Assembly: GCF_018446385.1 (NCBI RefSeq) | Contig: NC_055996.1 | Coordinates: forward strand, 132,232,532 to 132,296,531 | Direction: 5' to 3' | DNA from: Zingiber officinale | Lineage: Eukaryota > Streptophyta > Magnoliopsida > Zingiberales > Zingiberaceae | DNA: 64,000 nt | Shown here: piece by piece, positions 1 through 12,289 of the stretch | How the letters are laid out: each line of letters starts with the position of its first letter | How positions within the stretch are numbered: position 1 is the stretch's first letter | Made by a program: the position numbers and the translations under genes | Notes under the pieces: model-generated | Told to the model about the DNA's origin: nothing | Database searches by the model: none | Seen by the model: only the letters and a program-made list of their open reading frames with translations

Positions 1-495
1 CCTACATATATTGTCTTGAAAGTAAATTTGTTTTAGTTGTGACTTTAAAGTTATACATGTGGTTCATTATGTCCCACTAGACTTCATTTTGTTGCTTCAT
101 ACATTATGATTTTTCTCTCTCAAAGGATTATTGCCATGCGAGAATTTTTTTTTTAATCCAGATATCTAACTCTTCTAACCGAGTAATCCTAAAGATGATC
201 GACTCAACTTCACAGAATTTTTTTCCATCGACTATCAAAATAAATCTAAAAAGCGCTGATAAGTCTTGGAGGATAATCTAGTATCACGAGTGATCTGAGT
301 GCCTTGGACATATGATATGTCTTGGAAGAGAATCAAACTCTCATTGTATTGGGAGTCGTCTCACCTCTTGGTCCCCCGGGGGACTTGTCATGTGAGATCT
401 TGTTGTTGCTTTATGGTGTTGATATGATAAATAAACTACTAGATATTGACATTGAGTAGGAAGTTATGTGATAGTGTTTTCCTCATATGCTGATG

Positions 496-496
<1 letters not shown>
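1..496. other. AT-rich spacer, nothing recognised
   Basis: No ORF, repeat or RNA gene could be supported here. It is AT-rich sequence of the kind seen between genes throughout the window. Confidence 0.5.

Positions 497-534
<38 letters not shown>
497..534. repeat. Poly-T run (38 T)
   Basis: An uninterrupted run of T is followed by a short GT stretch. On the minus strand it reads as poly-A, so it could be the tail of a degraded retroposon, but no target duplication or element body was found next to it. Confidence 0.9.
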
Positions 535-535
<1 letters not shown>

Positions 536-878
536 TGTGTATAAAATAGAAAGGCTCTATTGAAATGTTTCTAAGGAAATGAAAATAAATAAAAGCACTT
601 GACTGAAATTGGCACAAGAAGACTCCAAATAGAGGAATCCTCTGTTGGATAAAGTTATCCAAGTTATCGAACATATATGAGGTGTTAGCTGAATTTAAAT
701 ATTCGAATTAAATTCAATTTACAGTTGAGATAACATGAGCTGATAATCTCAGACTGTTTGCAGAGACTGGTTTCTACCAAGTGATGAAGATAATCTGCAC
801 AATATTAACAGAGCGGGCTAAGCGACTAGGCAGGTAGGTCGACCGAGCAAAAAGTTTGTGCAGGAAGATCAGCAAGGC

Positions 879-1020
879 GGGTAGAGCGGCTGACCGGGAT
901 GTAGAGCCAAGCGGTCAAGAGCAGGGCGAACAGTGACCGACCAATCGAGTGGGTAGAGCGGCTAACCGGGATGTAGAGCCAAGCGATCAAGAGCAGGGCG
1001 AACAGTGACCGACTAGGCGA
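879..1020. repeat. 72-bp tandem duplication in GC-rich island
   Basis: Two copies of a 72-bp unit (starting gggtagagcgg at 879 and 951) lie head to tail with about four differences in the shared core. They sit in a GC-rich patch (about 800-1200) with many gaccgagcg-type words, much like the Tat-type LTRs further along. The patch is probably a degraded LTR piece, but no ends or target duplication were found. Confidence 0.75.
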
Positions 1021-1682
1021 GCTGACATGCCGAGGTGCAAAGAGACTGGTCGAGCGAACAGGTGCCGATCGGGTGAAGATTCCGAGCGAGTGTAGAGATC
1101 GAGCAAATGGTCGGTCAGGCTTTGACACCGAGCGAGCAACGGACGCCCCACCTCCGACTGTGCTTCGAGACTTACTAGGATCGTCTGTTTCCTAGGATAG
1201 GACGGCTAACCGTGATCATAAGCAGAACACACAGCAACATGAGTCAACATTGTTCAGTGCAATACGAGCCCTGAATTTGCACCCGCTGCGTACCCACGCG
1301 TGAGATAAAGTCCCTCCACATGTATTTGTTCACATCCTCAATGCATGTGAATAAATATAAACCAACCAACATGACATGAAACTTCCAATATAAAACTAAA
1401 GTCTCATTCATAATGGAGCTTCTATTCTCTTCCACCTCTTCTCCATTCACACATATTCAACATTCTCAAAAACAATATTGTGACAATCTTTGTAAAAATG
1501 ATACTCAAGTTATTTTGTGTAAATCTCATTGATAACATTTACAAGCTTAAATCACCACAAGTCCACAATAACATGTGGGCATTTGCCATCATAAATCCTT
1601 GCTAATAGACAACTAAAGTGATCAAAAGATATGATCACTTTTTAGACCCCTTAAGGCATGATCACTAATCCGTTATTTTATC

Positions 1683-1873
1683 GATCCTCTCGGATGGATC
1701 TAGTGGCTAGCGCATGAGGTGTTGTCATCATGAGATCTGGGGTTCGAATCTCGGCAAAGCCGAGATAAATGTCTTTCTTATATGCTAGTCACTATTCTAA
1801 AGATTAATAGTCGCTCGTGATTTACCTCCTCTGTGTTGGCCTTGGGACGACGAGCGCATTCACCTTTTACCAC
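1683..1873 (+). mobile_element. tRNA-derived SINE with 20-bp target duplication
   Basis: A 191-bp element starts with a Pol III A-box-like sequence (tggctagcgcatgagg) and has a B-box (ggttcgaatctcg) at about 1741. It is flanked by direct repeats beginning cactaatccg at 1663-1682 and 1874-1893, matching at 18 of 20 bases. The same sequence recurs on the minus strand at 57.4-58.15 kb. Box A plus box B, about 190 bp length and long direct repeats fit a plant SINE retroposed by LINE machinery. It is not a tRNA gene because no cloverleaf follows box B. Confidence 0.88.
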
Positions 1874-1893
1874 CACTAATCCGCTATTTTGTC

Positions 1894-2747
1894 AAGATAA
1901 AACTAAGAAACTCGAGTAGGAAACCAATAAAGAGAGGCACATAATTTGGAAAATTTGCAAAGCTACTCTACATCAATAATCTGTTGAAATTCTAAAATCT
2001 AACCAGAGAATCTAGTTGTTGAAAGAGGACCAGAATCATAGTAGGCAATTGGTACAACTCACATGTCCAATGGACAATGATTTTGTCTCTTTAATTTCAT
2101 CTTGCAAGCTTTTTTTTGGATAAGAACAAACAACTATGCATTATTAATGTAATGGTTACTTATCTCTACAATTAACCCGACCTAAGACCGGACCTGGGAT
2201 CATAACTTTTAGCTGAGAATAATAAGAAGAACAAGGCTTTAAACAATCCAAAATGAAGAAAGACCCTATGCATTCTGAAGGTGTGCCTTCTGAGTGATTC
2301 ACAGGAGAAGTCCAAAACCATGCTACATAAACTCCATGCCTTTGACCACTAGAAGCCACAGCTATTGACAAAACGCAAACCGCATTATTCCTAGAGACAC
2401 ACAAACAAACAAAGAACAGGTGACTAGCTAACCTTTTTTAAAGCTTTACAAATTGTAATCCATGTACGAGACAAAACGGTGGAGGATTGCTTCGAGTACA
2501 TCTTGAATAACCTACTTCGTCTTCCTCCTGCAAAAACACATGGATCTGGTTAGTAGACGCATGCTTGAAAGATCAAGTATTGTCAACTCTAATTTTTTAT
2601 TTAAAGATAAAGTACATCCAGGCTTTCTTGATGTCACATTATTAATTATTTCAACCTGGAAGAACAAAGAGAAAACACACAGGAAAAGAATTGCATCCAA
2701 AGAGATCTGCATTCCATGATCGATTGGATTACCTTCTCTTCATCATT
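1894..2747. other. Spacer and probable 3' UTR of ARM gene
   Basis: No coding sequence was recognised. The part next to 2748 should hold the 3' UTR of the minus-strand ARM-repeat gene. The short ORFs here show no known domain. Confidence 0.4.
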
Positions 2748-4371
2748 TTAGAAAGGCAAGCTTTTGGACGTCGAGGTGATAGTGAGCTTCTTGAACCGAT
2801 CCGACGGCGTGAAGTCCGGCAGCAATTTCGCTCGCCGGATGATCCTTCGCATGTTGCTTTGCAAGCTCTGCTGCACTAATTCCTTCACAGCTTTCCTCTC
2901 CTCGCTCATCCCTTCTGTCGCTGGTGCTATCGGAGCCGCACGCCCGGACAGTGGCGCCGACACTGCCAACGTGACCGAACTGGAAGCGATGTTCGACACT
3001 CCTTTGCCTTTGTCGCCCGTCAGAATTTCCAGAAGACGGGAGGCGCGCTTCTGGGAGAGCAGAGTGCCCAAGAGAGCGACCTCCAAGAGGGCAGAGACGG
3101 CCCCGGCGGCGACCATTGCAGCCCGGTCGCTGTGCCCTTTGTGGGCCATCACCATCAGCACGTACACCGCGATCTCCTGGCATGCGGCGGCGTCGCACCA
3201 CCCGAGGACGTCGACGAGGATGGCGAAGGCGTCAGGGGAGCGGCTCAAGGCGCGGCGCCCCTCTACGTAGGCAACGAGGTTGGAGAGCACCGCGAGGGAT
3301 CGTTCGCTCACGGCCATGTCCCCGATAGAAGCCAGGAGAGAGGGGACGGTGCCGGCGTCGATGAGGAGGGGAAGATTGGAGAAGGCGATGGAGAGGTTGA
3401 AGAGCGCGCGGAGGGCATCTTGCCTTGCAGTGGGGCTTGTGTCAGGGTTTTGGAAGGTGGATAACAAGAAGGGGATCGCGCCAGAGGCGCCGATGAGCGG
3501 CTTGTTGGAGTCGAACGCGCTGAGGCCGAGGAAATTGGCGACGATAGCTTCGGAGACCGCCAAAGAGCTCCCGGACTCGATCAAGCGTAGCATCTTGTGA
3601 ACTGCGCCGGCCTTCACGATCGACGCCTTGTTCCTGGAATCGTACGCATGGATAAGAAATCGTAATAAAAACAAAGGCAAGAACAGAGCTTCGATCTCGC
3701 TTCGAGGAATATGGGGCTTACAACTCGCTTCCAATCCCTAGATTGAGAAGCGCGTATAGCGCGGCGATCTGGCCGTCAGGCTCCTCGGAGTCCAGCATTG
3801 CGACCAACGGAGGGATCGCCCCAAGCAAAGCGAGCATCTCCCTGGCCTCGGGGTTATCCTTGGCGAGTCTGCGCACATCCGTCGCGGCCGCCATTCTGCG
3901 AGCCTTGCTAGCATTCCAGCCTTCGAGCTGCATCAGGGTCACCACGCGCTGTAGCTCCTCCAAAGATGTGATCTGTCTTCCCGCCGCGTCTTCGGCGACA
4001 TCGACGGCGACGGAATCGGCGGCCTCTTCATGCAGCAGCTCAGCGAGCCGCTCCGAGCCTCTGGGACGCGAACCGATAGGTCGGGGCTCGGCAGCGTCGA
4101 CGATCTTTCCTCGCGCCGCGTCTTCGGTGGCATAGACGGCGACGGAATCGGCGGCCTCCTCCTGCAGCAGCTCAGCGAGCCGGTCCGACCATCCAGGACG
4201 GGGACCAATAGGTCGGGGCTCCGCAGCGTCGACGCCTCCACAGACCTTACGACGGCCGCGGGCACCGCAGGCGATCGCATCGAGGAACCGGCGGCGGAGG
4301 GCTGCAGGAGAGAATGCAGGCCAAAGGCGGAAGCTGCCAGCGACGGGGTCTGGGCGTTCGCACTCGGCCAT
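2748..4371 (-). CDS. ARM-repeat superfamily protein (U-box-like ARM type), 2 exons
   Basis: Rebuilt as exon 1 (4371-3722) and exon 2 (3633-2748), 511 aa, with an 88-bp GT-AG intron. The donor is agtt|gtaag and the acceptor ccag|gaac, and the reading frame runs smoothly through LGIGSEL/NKASIVK. The protein has an N-terminal segment of low conservation (residues 1-135). Armadillo repeats follow from about 136 to 400, with helices such as GAIPPLVAMLDS, AGAVHKMLRLIES and ASGAIPFLLST. The end has a basic stretch (RRIIRRAK) and the tail STSKSLPF typical of this plant ARM family. It lacks a U-box, so a ligase role should not be assumed; family members act as protein-binding scaffolds. The start is the ATG at 4371 with a CT-rich leader upstream. 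Residues 48-135 are an internal tandem duplication. Confidence 0.9.
3967..4230 (-). repeat. 132-bp in-frame tandem duplication inside the ARM gene
   Basis: Two 132-bp units code for two 44-residue blocks (residues 48-91 and 92-135), both opening DAAEPRPIG and containing RLAELL.EEAADSVAV. Because 132 is a multiple of three, the frame is kept. High similarity between blocks suggests a fairly recent event. Confidence 0.88.
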
Positions 4372-4477
4372 GGCGGGTGATCAATAGGCGTGAGCTTTTA
4401 GGAAGAAGGCGTGCAGGAAAGGACCGAGAAGACGAAGGCGGAGCTTGGAGAAGAAGCTTGCCACACCGAGGCTCGCC

Positions 4478-4491
4478 CTCTCTCTCTCTCT
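4478..4491. promoter_or_regulatory. CT/GA dinucleotide tract in the ARM gene leader
   Basis: A (CT)7 tract lies about 105 bp upstream of the ARM gene ATG and reads as GA on the coding strand. Such tracts are common in plant 5' UTRs and can bind GAGA-binding (BBR/BPC) factors. A role here is inference. Confidence 0.4.
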
Positions 4492-4529
4492 GCGTGCGCC
4501 GTGCGTGCAAAGATGTGCACTACTATTAA

Positions 4530-6913
4530 ATGTTTACTAAATATGGTAACGTGGTCCTAAACCTAATCAATACATGTATTTTTCAATTATTTTTTTTTTT
4601 ACTTCTAAAGAATTTTAGAGATTATGTGAATGTATTTTGAATTTGTTATTTGTTTTTTACTTCAAAAATACGAAAAAACATAAAAATTAGTTGAATAGTT
4701 CGTGCATTTTTAACTTATTTGTAGAGATAGTAGATAATCAGCAATTATATGAAACAAATACACATATTTATAATAATTATTATTAATCATGCAAAACTAT
4801 TATCATATAACTACTTAATCTTTTTCCCATCATTACGATAAATAATAGTAAAGTGATTGTAATTATGTTAGTCAAAAGTAATGCAAAGAGGAGCAGTGTC
4901 CAATACATTGGGGTAGGGAATCAAGATTCATCATTCATGTGAGGGAGCAGGAACAGTAGTCATATTATAAATTAATTTCTTGTAAACATGGATTATTAGA
5001 TGAGATGCATTCCAACCCACAATAATTAAGCCGACCATGTACACTTATATCGAATCAAAAACTAATTCACAATCGTGATGTGTTTGCAGCAGCAGCAAGC
5101 ACATAGGACCAAGTGGGTCAGGTCAGCTAAGCAAGCCGAATGAACAAGAAAGTGCAGACAAAGGGATTAAGCAAGTAGGATCAATAGATCAAGAGAACCA
5201 ATAAACTTACTAAACAAGCTGAGCAAATCATTCTTAATCCTTCGTCTATTATTTATAAATTTCCTGTGAGTCAAGCAAACAAATGAAATGAATCACACAA
5301 TTCAAAGAATACAATGAGCAGAAGACATTAAACTTCAGTAAGATGGAATAGCAAGTCAAGAATACAATGCTGCATCTGAAGTCGAAAAGCTCACCTTTTC
5401 CAAATTCACCATTCATTAATAAAGACTTCCATCTCATGAATTTAAAAAACTTCAACTAAAATGAATAAATGACTAATAAAAGAACAGACTGTAACATTAA
5501 AGCTAGTTGACTCGTATTTGAAGTGCACTAATTGCGTTAGTTGATGTGGAAAACTTTCCATGAACTCAATGAAAAAGTCCAAAAATCTTATGCTCTCTTC
5601 TTATGGATGCCATCGATGTTGTCTAGTGTTTCAACATATTAAAATGATTGTCATTTTGATTGTTCTTGAGGTTGTATTGTGGTTTTTGTCTAAAGCTTAT
5701 TTCAACATATCATAATGGTTGTCACTGGATTCTTATCATACTATTTAATTATGGCAGGTATGATAAACTAGGATTTTGAATCTCACATATTTTATAATCA
5801 GTTAATCACATATACTACGATTTATGAGCTCATATACTAATGTTTTTTAATCAATATATTATGGTTTTCAAATGCTACGTAGTATGATTTATAAACCCAT
5901 ACATATCCTTCTGTTGAAGCAAATCAACTAACAATATACTACAATTTTCAATTACAATATGCAAATGGGATCAAGATACAAACGGGATAATCTCAATTAA
6001 GTCCTAAACTAAATTGGAGATGAGAAATTTACTAAAAAATCACATTAACAAACTGTTGCAGCTTGTTCTCACTGTTACAGTAACAGAAGAACTTCAAACT
6101 ATTAATTTCATGTGATAGAACTGTTGTTGCACGGACAATTGACCACAAATTGCCCAAGCACGTGGAACCAGAACAGACAGACAAAATTGGCATACGGAAG
6201 CAAGAAAGCTCACATAACTTATGTAGTCTCTGAGTCCCCACAATTCAGAAGAGTGAATAGCCACCCAAACTGTGGGCTTGGTTCCATCCCTATCAGAACG
6301 GGCAAACTTGCTTTAAAAAACCACACACAAACTGCAAACCACAAGGCAGAGGTGGGCAGCCTCCCCTCACGCTAAAATCCATGACATCTCAACAGTAACA
6401 AATTACTCAAGTTGACAAAAAGAAAAAGAATGGAGAGGAAACTAGGTGAGAAAAAATGGACGAGATGAAATTGGGCTTGAGTTTTTTTTTTTTAATGTTC
6501 TGATGTCGAGTAGGAAGAAGACTTGATCTCTAATGATGAATGCTCAAGTATCAAGTTAGGCCAGACCATCAGAATAGCTTATTCTTTAAGTTGGTAAGGA
6601 AGAACAAACAGCTGGATACCAAATCCTACTTAATGCAGACAAACTTGAAGGATGTCATAAAAGCAGAGAAATTTGTAAGCAGCCATGGAAATGAATTCAG
6701 TAGACTATTGAGAAAAAAACTTCTTTTTTTTATCGAATACTAGATCTCAGCATACATAGATAATGAAATATATCGCAATAGATTCAGGCATACATTCTCG
6801 GAAGCAAAAGATCGAACCAGTTCAGACTATTTAGAAAAATAAGTATGAACTGGAAATTACTCGAAAGAAAGGAAGAGAGGTGAAATGCTTACCCCAAATT
6901 GTTCTCCAGTGGA
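4530..6913. other. AT-rich spacer between ARM and DUF868 genes
   Basis: No gene, RNA or complete transposable element was recognised. The part next to 6913 should contain the 3' UTR of the DUF868 gene. Scattered short ORFs have no recognisable domain. Confidence 0.45.
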
Positions 6914-8074
6914 TCAATTCTTCCAGGCGTAGACAAGTAGGGAGAAGCCCTGCACTCGCCGCAGCTCCACTTCCTCTGGGCTCGCCCATTCCATCACCGA
7001 CCAAGTGCTAGCTGACGAGGCCGACGAAGCCGAAGAGGAGTAGCTGGATTTCTGCGTGCTGCTCTTCCTCCCTCGCCTTCTATGCTCGCCGACAACTCCA
7101 CTGCCACTCCAGCTCCAATTAATGAACCCCGTCTTTCTATCGTATCTCTCGGTCACCCAATTTCTGAAGATTGAACTTCTGGTAAAATTATCCTCTCGCT
7201 GAGGACTTGACTTCTGCGGGCCCTCGAACCGAAGCAGAAACACGGCGTGCCCTAGCTCTTCCGGGGCGGAGTCGCGGGCGCCGGCGGCTGGCGGTATCGG
7301 TTTGCGGTCCTTAGACTGGAAGAACCAGTTGTGGAGATCCCAGGAGAAATGAATCCAGCCTCCGTCGAGCTCCGATCTCTCGTTCCCCCGGAACTTCCAC
7401 CGGAGACGCCTCACGAACAAGAGCCGCTTGCCGTCGATCTCCACCGACATCCACATTTCTTTCCCCTTCTCCTTCGCCCCGAGTTCGATTGAGATCTCGC
7501 GGTACCGGTCGCCGATCCAGGCGCGGGTCCGGTACGACCTCCTGCCGCCGCTATACTCACCCATCACCGCGTGCTCCAACCTCGATACCAGTGCCCTGCA
7601 CGCGGGACTCTGCTGAACCTTGGCCTTCTTGTACGCTTCGTCGATCATATCCCCAGCGACGAGGAGCATCTCACCGTCGACGGAGACTGCGACGAAGAAC
7701 CCTCCGGAGGGCTCGCAGCTGCCCCAAGGTGGGAAGCTCGCGCGCCTGAGGTCCCACACGAAGTCCACGGAGCGGCGCCGGCCACCGCCGTCATTGAAGC
7801 GGAACCGCCTCGAGCCGCGCCGCTTCCACAAAAGCCACGGCCTGATGCGGAAAACGAGGGGCTCCTCTCGCGCATCCCCTTCTTGTTCGCCATTGAGGCG
7901 GAGAACGGCGCGAAGTGACAAGCCGAGGACGGTACGGGACCAACTGAGCGCTGCGAGAGCGAGGCGAGTCTCGTAGACGGAGGTCGTCCGGCTCCGCATT
8001 GCGGCGGTCGACGCGGACGCCTCGCTGCCGCCGCCGCCGCCGCCCCGGAAGCACGCGAGAATGGGATGAGGCAT
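6914..8074 (-). CDS. DUF868 family protein, single exon
   Basis: A 386-aa intronless gene starting at ATG 8074 (MPHPILACFRG) and ending at a stop at 6914. It matches the plant DUF868 (PF05910) family: an N-terminal TSVYETRLALAALSW block with SWSRTVLGLSL, a central VDFVWDLRRA, and SGGFFVAVSVDGEM. Later come RTRAWIGDRYREISIEL, VDGKRLLFVRRLRWKFRGNE-like sequence and HFSWDLHNWFF. Near the end are a serine-rich linker and SLLVYAWKN. The length is slightly above the usual 300-350 aa because of a poly-Gly tract near residue 12 (GCC repeat on the plus strand) and the Ser-rich part. The function is unknown; it has no signal peptide or membrane segment. The GC-rich codon use resembles other single-exon monocot genes. 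Confidence 0.92.
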   Translation of the reverse strand: MPHPILACFRGGGGGGSEASASTAAMRSRTTSVYETRLALAALSWSRTVLGLSLRAVLRLNGEQEGDAREEPLVFRIRPWLLWKRRGSRRFRFNDGGGRRRSVDFVWDLRRASFPPWGSCEPSGGFFVAVSVDGEMLLVAGDMIDEAYKKAKVQQSPACRALVSRLEHAVMGEYSGGRRSYRTRAWIGDRYREISIELGAKEKGKEMWMSVEIDGKRLLFVRRLRWKFRGNERSELDGGWIHFSWDLHNWFFQSKDRKPIPPAAGARDSAPEELGHAVFLLRFEGPQKSSPQREDNFTRSSIFRNWVTERYDRKTGFINWSWSGSGVVGEHRRRGRKSSTQKSSYSSSASSASSASTWSVMEWASPEEVELRRVQGFSLLVYAWKN

Positions 8075-8254
8075 CCTCTAAGACGGAGATTTCCAAGCGA
8101 TCGAAGGCTGAAGTTCGGTGGGAATCGAGCACGAAGATGACGCTTCGTTTTCTTAAAGAAGAAGAGGGGAGGAAGTGAACTCCTTTTTAATGAAGCGAGA
8201 TAGAGCAGCGCCGGGAAGCGGAGAAACTTTACCGGTGAGTAAGTGTAACACATC

Positions 8255-9639
8255 CATCGGATTCTAGATTTCTAGTAGGCCTGTACTATGGCGGAGTTAT
8301 TAATCGAGTTTAGTGTAATGCAAGTAATTATTGAGATGACTTTACGTGATTAGGCGCGTGATTAACTATTATCATAAGGGATTAGCTTATTAATTATCAA
8401 AAAATTAACGGTGATAATTATAGAACTTTATAATATACAAAGTTACGGAATAGTGTCTGAATTAGTCAAACTTGCTCACGTGACATCCAAAAAACACCAT
8501 CACTTACACGGTGTTTCCTAAGAGGGAAAAACTTAAAAACCTGAGGAAGAAAACATGAGCAACGTCCTACTTTGCCTCTGTTTCCTTTTATGGTTTCATT
8601 GGATTTTTTATATCACAATATATCAATATATTTATTTCAACATCCACATCAATTTTTTTATTATTTTATTTAAAATTTAAAATAAATGATCCACTTTATT
8701 AAATTTAGATAATCATTTTTCACTATACACTACATCAAATATCCTAAAATTTTTATCATCCTTAATTTTTTTTATTATTTTCTCTTATATTTTATTATTA
8801 TATTTATGGAATGAATACAAGGAGAGAGAGATTGAAAAGATTGAGTGAAACAAGAAAACTTAAAAATAAATATTATTTTATTTTTAGGATAAATATTTCA
8901 CTCTCTAAATTTAGATAATCACTATTTATCAAATCTAAATTTAGGGAATAAATAGAGTAACTGATGCAGAGGGTTTTTAGTTACCCTATCTAAAATTTAG
9001 GGTAAAAATTTTAAATTGAGTGCTGATGTTGATGTTCTAATACAACTGTATTTGAAAACAAAAATCACAACCATATGTATCTAATTTTTTTATCTCTTCA
9101 GAACAAATATCGTCCCTGTATCGCATAGATGAAATACTAGTTTGCATTAAATATCTTTACGGTGGTTGGATGTGTGTGATTTCATAGATGTTATGGATAA
9201 GGCATATCTACTTCTCATATATTTTCGTATTTAATGTCTGTATTAAGTATACTTCTAATAGTTTAATAGTTGATCTATATAAAAAATACACATTCATACA
9301 TAAACAAAAATGTTTTTGATCTTCAATGTTGGATAGATTTGAGAGGAGTCTTGATAGGTTTGAGATTAGGGGATGTGTTGGCTCCTAGTTATATATATTT
9401 ATCTATCTATACGTAGTCGAGTTCTTTTAGTAGGTCAGAAATGTATCAGTTCGGTCTCGTGTCAATACTAGTCGGATCTATAATAAAAATATTCCGATAA
9501 AGATATCCGGTGATGACGTCTTAATAAAGGGCATAGAAAGGATTGAAAAAAAGGTTAAAAATAATGTTAAGACAGATCTTAATGAGATCGCTCCAATGCT
9601 TAAGTTAAATTATGAAAGAGAGAAGATAGTAAAGAAGTG
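8255..9639. other. AT-rich spacer, possible MITE at about 8630-9045
   Basis: No coding sequence. At 8630 (caacatccacatcaa) and about 9020-9040 (tgatgttgatgttc) there are imperfect inverted sequences enclosing AT-rich DNA with repeated taaatttag words, which would suit a decayed MITE. No clear target duplication was found. Confidence 0.35.
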
Positions 9640-9644
9640 ATAAT

Positions 9645-11337
9645 TGTTAGTGTTAACCCTAGTACCAATTATGGGATGATTGTAAATGGCTCATTTTGTA
9701 TTATATATCATTATTAACAAAAGATAAAGTTGATTATTATATTTATTTCAGTTTAGTGTCGATTGAATAAGTATAATAATGTCATTGAGTAGTAGGTTCT
9801 TATCTACAATATATCAATTAGTTTAATTGATAGTGAGATATGTAGATATATATAGAACACTACTCTAAATTATTTCTAGTCAAACATTAATATACAAGGA
9901 CAATATTAATGCATTGAGACTAGCATGTAAGTCAACGGATGACTTAATATCACAAGTCATGAATATGAGATATCAGGTTTACACATGGGTATATATTAGA
10001 GAATATATACTGAATGACCCACCATGACAATGTTTCATGCATCGTTATATGAGTGTCATAAGTATTCTCATGTGACTATTGATATGAATAGTCCCTAGAC
10101 TTGAAGTCACTACGATTCCCTACATAAGGAGTTATGTACTTTGGTATCAGTAAACATCACCTGTAATAAGGTGGACAATAAAGTCGATAATTGGGTATGT
10201 AACAAATTATGCGGAGGAATGTGAGTGATGTAGATGGAATCTATCCCTTCCATATGACGGAAGCGATATCTGTGAGCCCCTTGATTAGTAGGACACAAGA
10301 AAGCATGGTCATGCGTAAATGAGTCAATATGAGATATTGAGCTTATTTGATTGAGTATGTCTACTTAGAGATCAAGAAACACAAAGGTTGATAAGAGGAT
10401 GACACGGTCTATGACTCAATGATCAACCTACATATCAAGGATAGAGGGGCAAAGTCATACAAGATAATAGTCATGGGCAGGTTAGGTCGAATCTCAACTT
10501 TCTCGTCACTTGGGTAATAATGATGTCTTGCTAGACGTCACTCATTGCTTATGTATCTAAATGTTGATTTAGGTACATTGTCAACGTTACGAGAACCTAT
10601 TTAGTCACACACAAAGAACAAGTAGATTTGGAGATGGGTTCATATGATGAACCATTGGATTAAGTCTTATCCAAATTGGACTTATTGAGTTAGACTCAAT
10701 TGGATCTAATTGTTGGATTAAGTCCAATTCAAACTAGACTCAAGGAGTCAATTCAAATTAATGAAATGTAATTCATTGAATTTGAATAGTATGAGATTAA
10801 TTGAGTAAGACTCGATTGAATTAGACTTGAGTTAAACTCAAGTGAATTAGATTTGAATTAGACTCAAGTGAGGATTAATGAGATATTCATTGAATTTCGA
10901 AATTCAATGATTCATTTGATTCAATTTTTGAAATTGAATTTGAAATGAGGAGTTACAAGTGTGTAGTCCTTAATGGAGTGTAAATGCTCGTTAAGACTAT
11001 TAATGCTAATTAAGTGTTTTCATTAGATGAAAATACTTAAGTGTTTTTCTCTTTATTTTGGCTTAGATCTTGATTCTGCTTGCTCCTCTCTTGGTCGAAA
11101 TCCATTCTCAAGATTGCTAGCACAACCTATCTCCATTTGTCAGTTTGTAGAAGCACGAACGTGAGATCGTGATGTAATCCGAACTGTCGAGAGTCCGTGA
11201 GCACACTACAAAGGTATAATCTCTCATGTTCTTATGTAAACTTTGTATATTTTTCTTTTCCCTTCGCATGGATCTTTTGAAGGAATTAATATTTTTTCGC
11301 TACACGTTTACATGTTTAACGCATCTAATTTCTTACA
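9645..11337. mobile_element. Solo LTR, 1.69 kb, target duplication ATAAT
   Basis: The sequence starts TGTTAG and ends CTTACA, and is flanked on both sides by ATAAT (9640-9644 and 11338-11342). There is no coding capacity, primer site or internal region. TG...CA ends plus a perfect 5-bp duplication fit a solo LTR left by recombination of a retrotransposon. The family cannot be fixed from the LTR alone. It contains repeated gaattagactcaa words at about 10680-10890. Confidence 0.72.
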
Positions 11338-11342
11338 ATAAT

Positions 11343-12289
11343 AACAATATCTAATGTTACAATGTACCTCCTGATATTGTCACTATTATCTCATATAGGA
11401 AGTGAAAAAGATAATTAGGATTCCTAAGAACATACTTTTTTCCTCTTCACCTAAGGGCACACATTTTGGTAACTGACGCCATTATAACTGATATGTCATA
11501 TCCGAGCTTAGGCGTGATTTGGCTAATCATGTTTGAAGTTTGGCTCGGTCTTATGCGGAGTTGACATGAGTTGAACTCAGAAGAGCTAGTTCGACGTAAC
11601 TTGAACATGTCATAAGCTAGATTGACTTAACCCAAGCTTCATCTTGAGTTGGACTGATCAGGGTTCGTATTGACTGAGTCTGGATTTGCCATATGGGTCG
11701 GACTAATCCAGGTCCCTTACTATCTCTGTCACATCAAGTATAAATATACCTAGTTTGAAATCGAATGACAATTTGAATATATTGTTGACCCAACATTATC
11801 TTCGAACTAAAAAATGTGATATTACGTGGTATATGTTATAATAGTCCATAATGGTACCGTGATATTGATATTGAGTATCTACAATTATAAAAAATAAGCT
11901 ATTAAGTGATCTTACAAACTCTAATATTTAATTTGCAACGGCTAGGAAATACTCTGCCTCAGTTTGTTGCGCGCGACGGTACGTTTCGACGAAGGCCCGC
12001 GAAGGGCGTTGCCTGTTTGTGTGGCGCGCCCCACGAAAAGCATTCCCGCCCTCTCATAAGCTCTGCAACTTCCTCTCCTCCTCCCCTTCCTTACTGCTTG
12101 CTTCCTCCGCCGCCAACAATAAAAACAAGATTTCATGTCTCCCCTAGACACATAAAAAATAAAAAATTTGTATAATTAATTAATTAATATAGTTATCTCC
12201 TCCTTCGCGAGCAGTTTCATTTTCAAAGGGAAAAACAAATCCAAATCAAGGAAAAACAAATCCGCAGAGTAGCCACGATCGCCGATCAG
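11343..12289. promoter_or_regulatory. Upstream region and leader of the H+-ATPase gene
   Basis: No gene in this stretch. A pyrimidine-rich run (about 12062-12113, tcctctcctcctccccttcc) and A-rich leader sequence precede the ATG at 12290, as is common for highly expressed plant genes. A TATA box could not be assigned with confidence. Confidence 0.4.

Noticed and set aside
497-534. Poly-T as the tail of a processed pseudogene
   Set aside because: No gene-like body or target duplication was found beside it.
826-1128. 100-codon minus-strand ORF with repeated RSLFALLL blocks
   Set aside because: It is a by-product of the 72-bp tandem duplication in a GC-rich repeat patch, with no recognisable domain.
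1735-1760. Possible tRNA gene (ggttcgaatctcg T-arm-like sequence)
   Set aside because: No complete cloverleaf can be drawn; the boxes belong to a SINE with its own target duplications.
6112-6375. 87-codon plus-strand ORF in the spacer before the DUF868 gene
   Set aside because: No domain or coding signal; the region may be 3' flanking sequence of the minus-strand gene.
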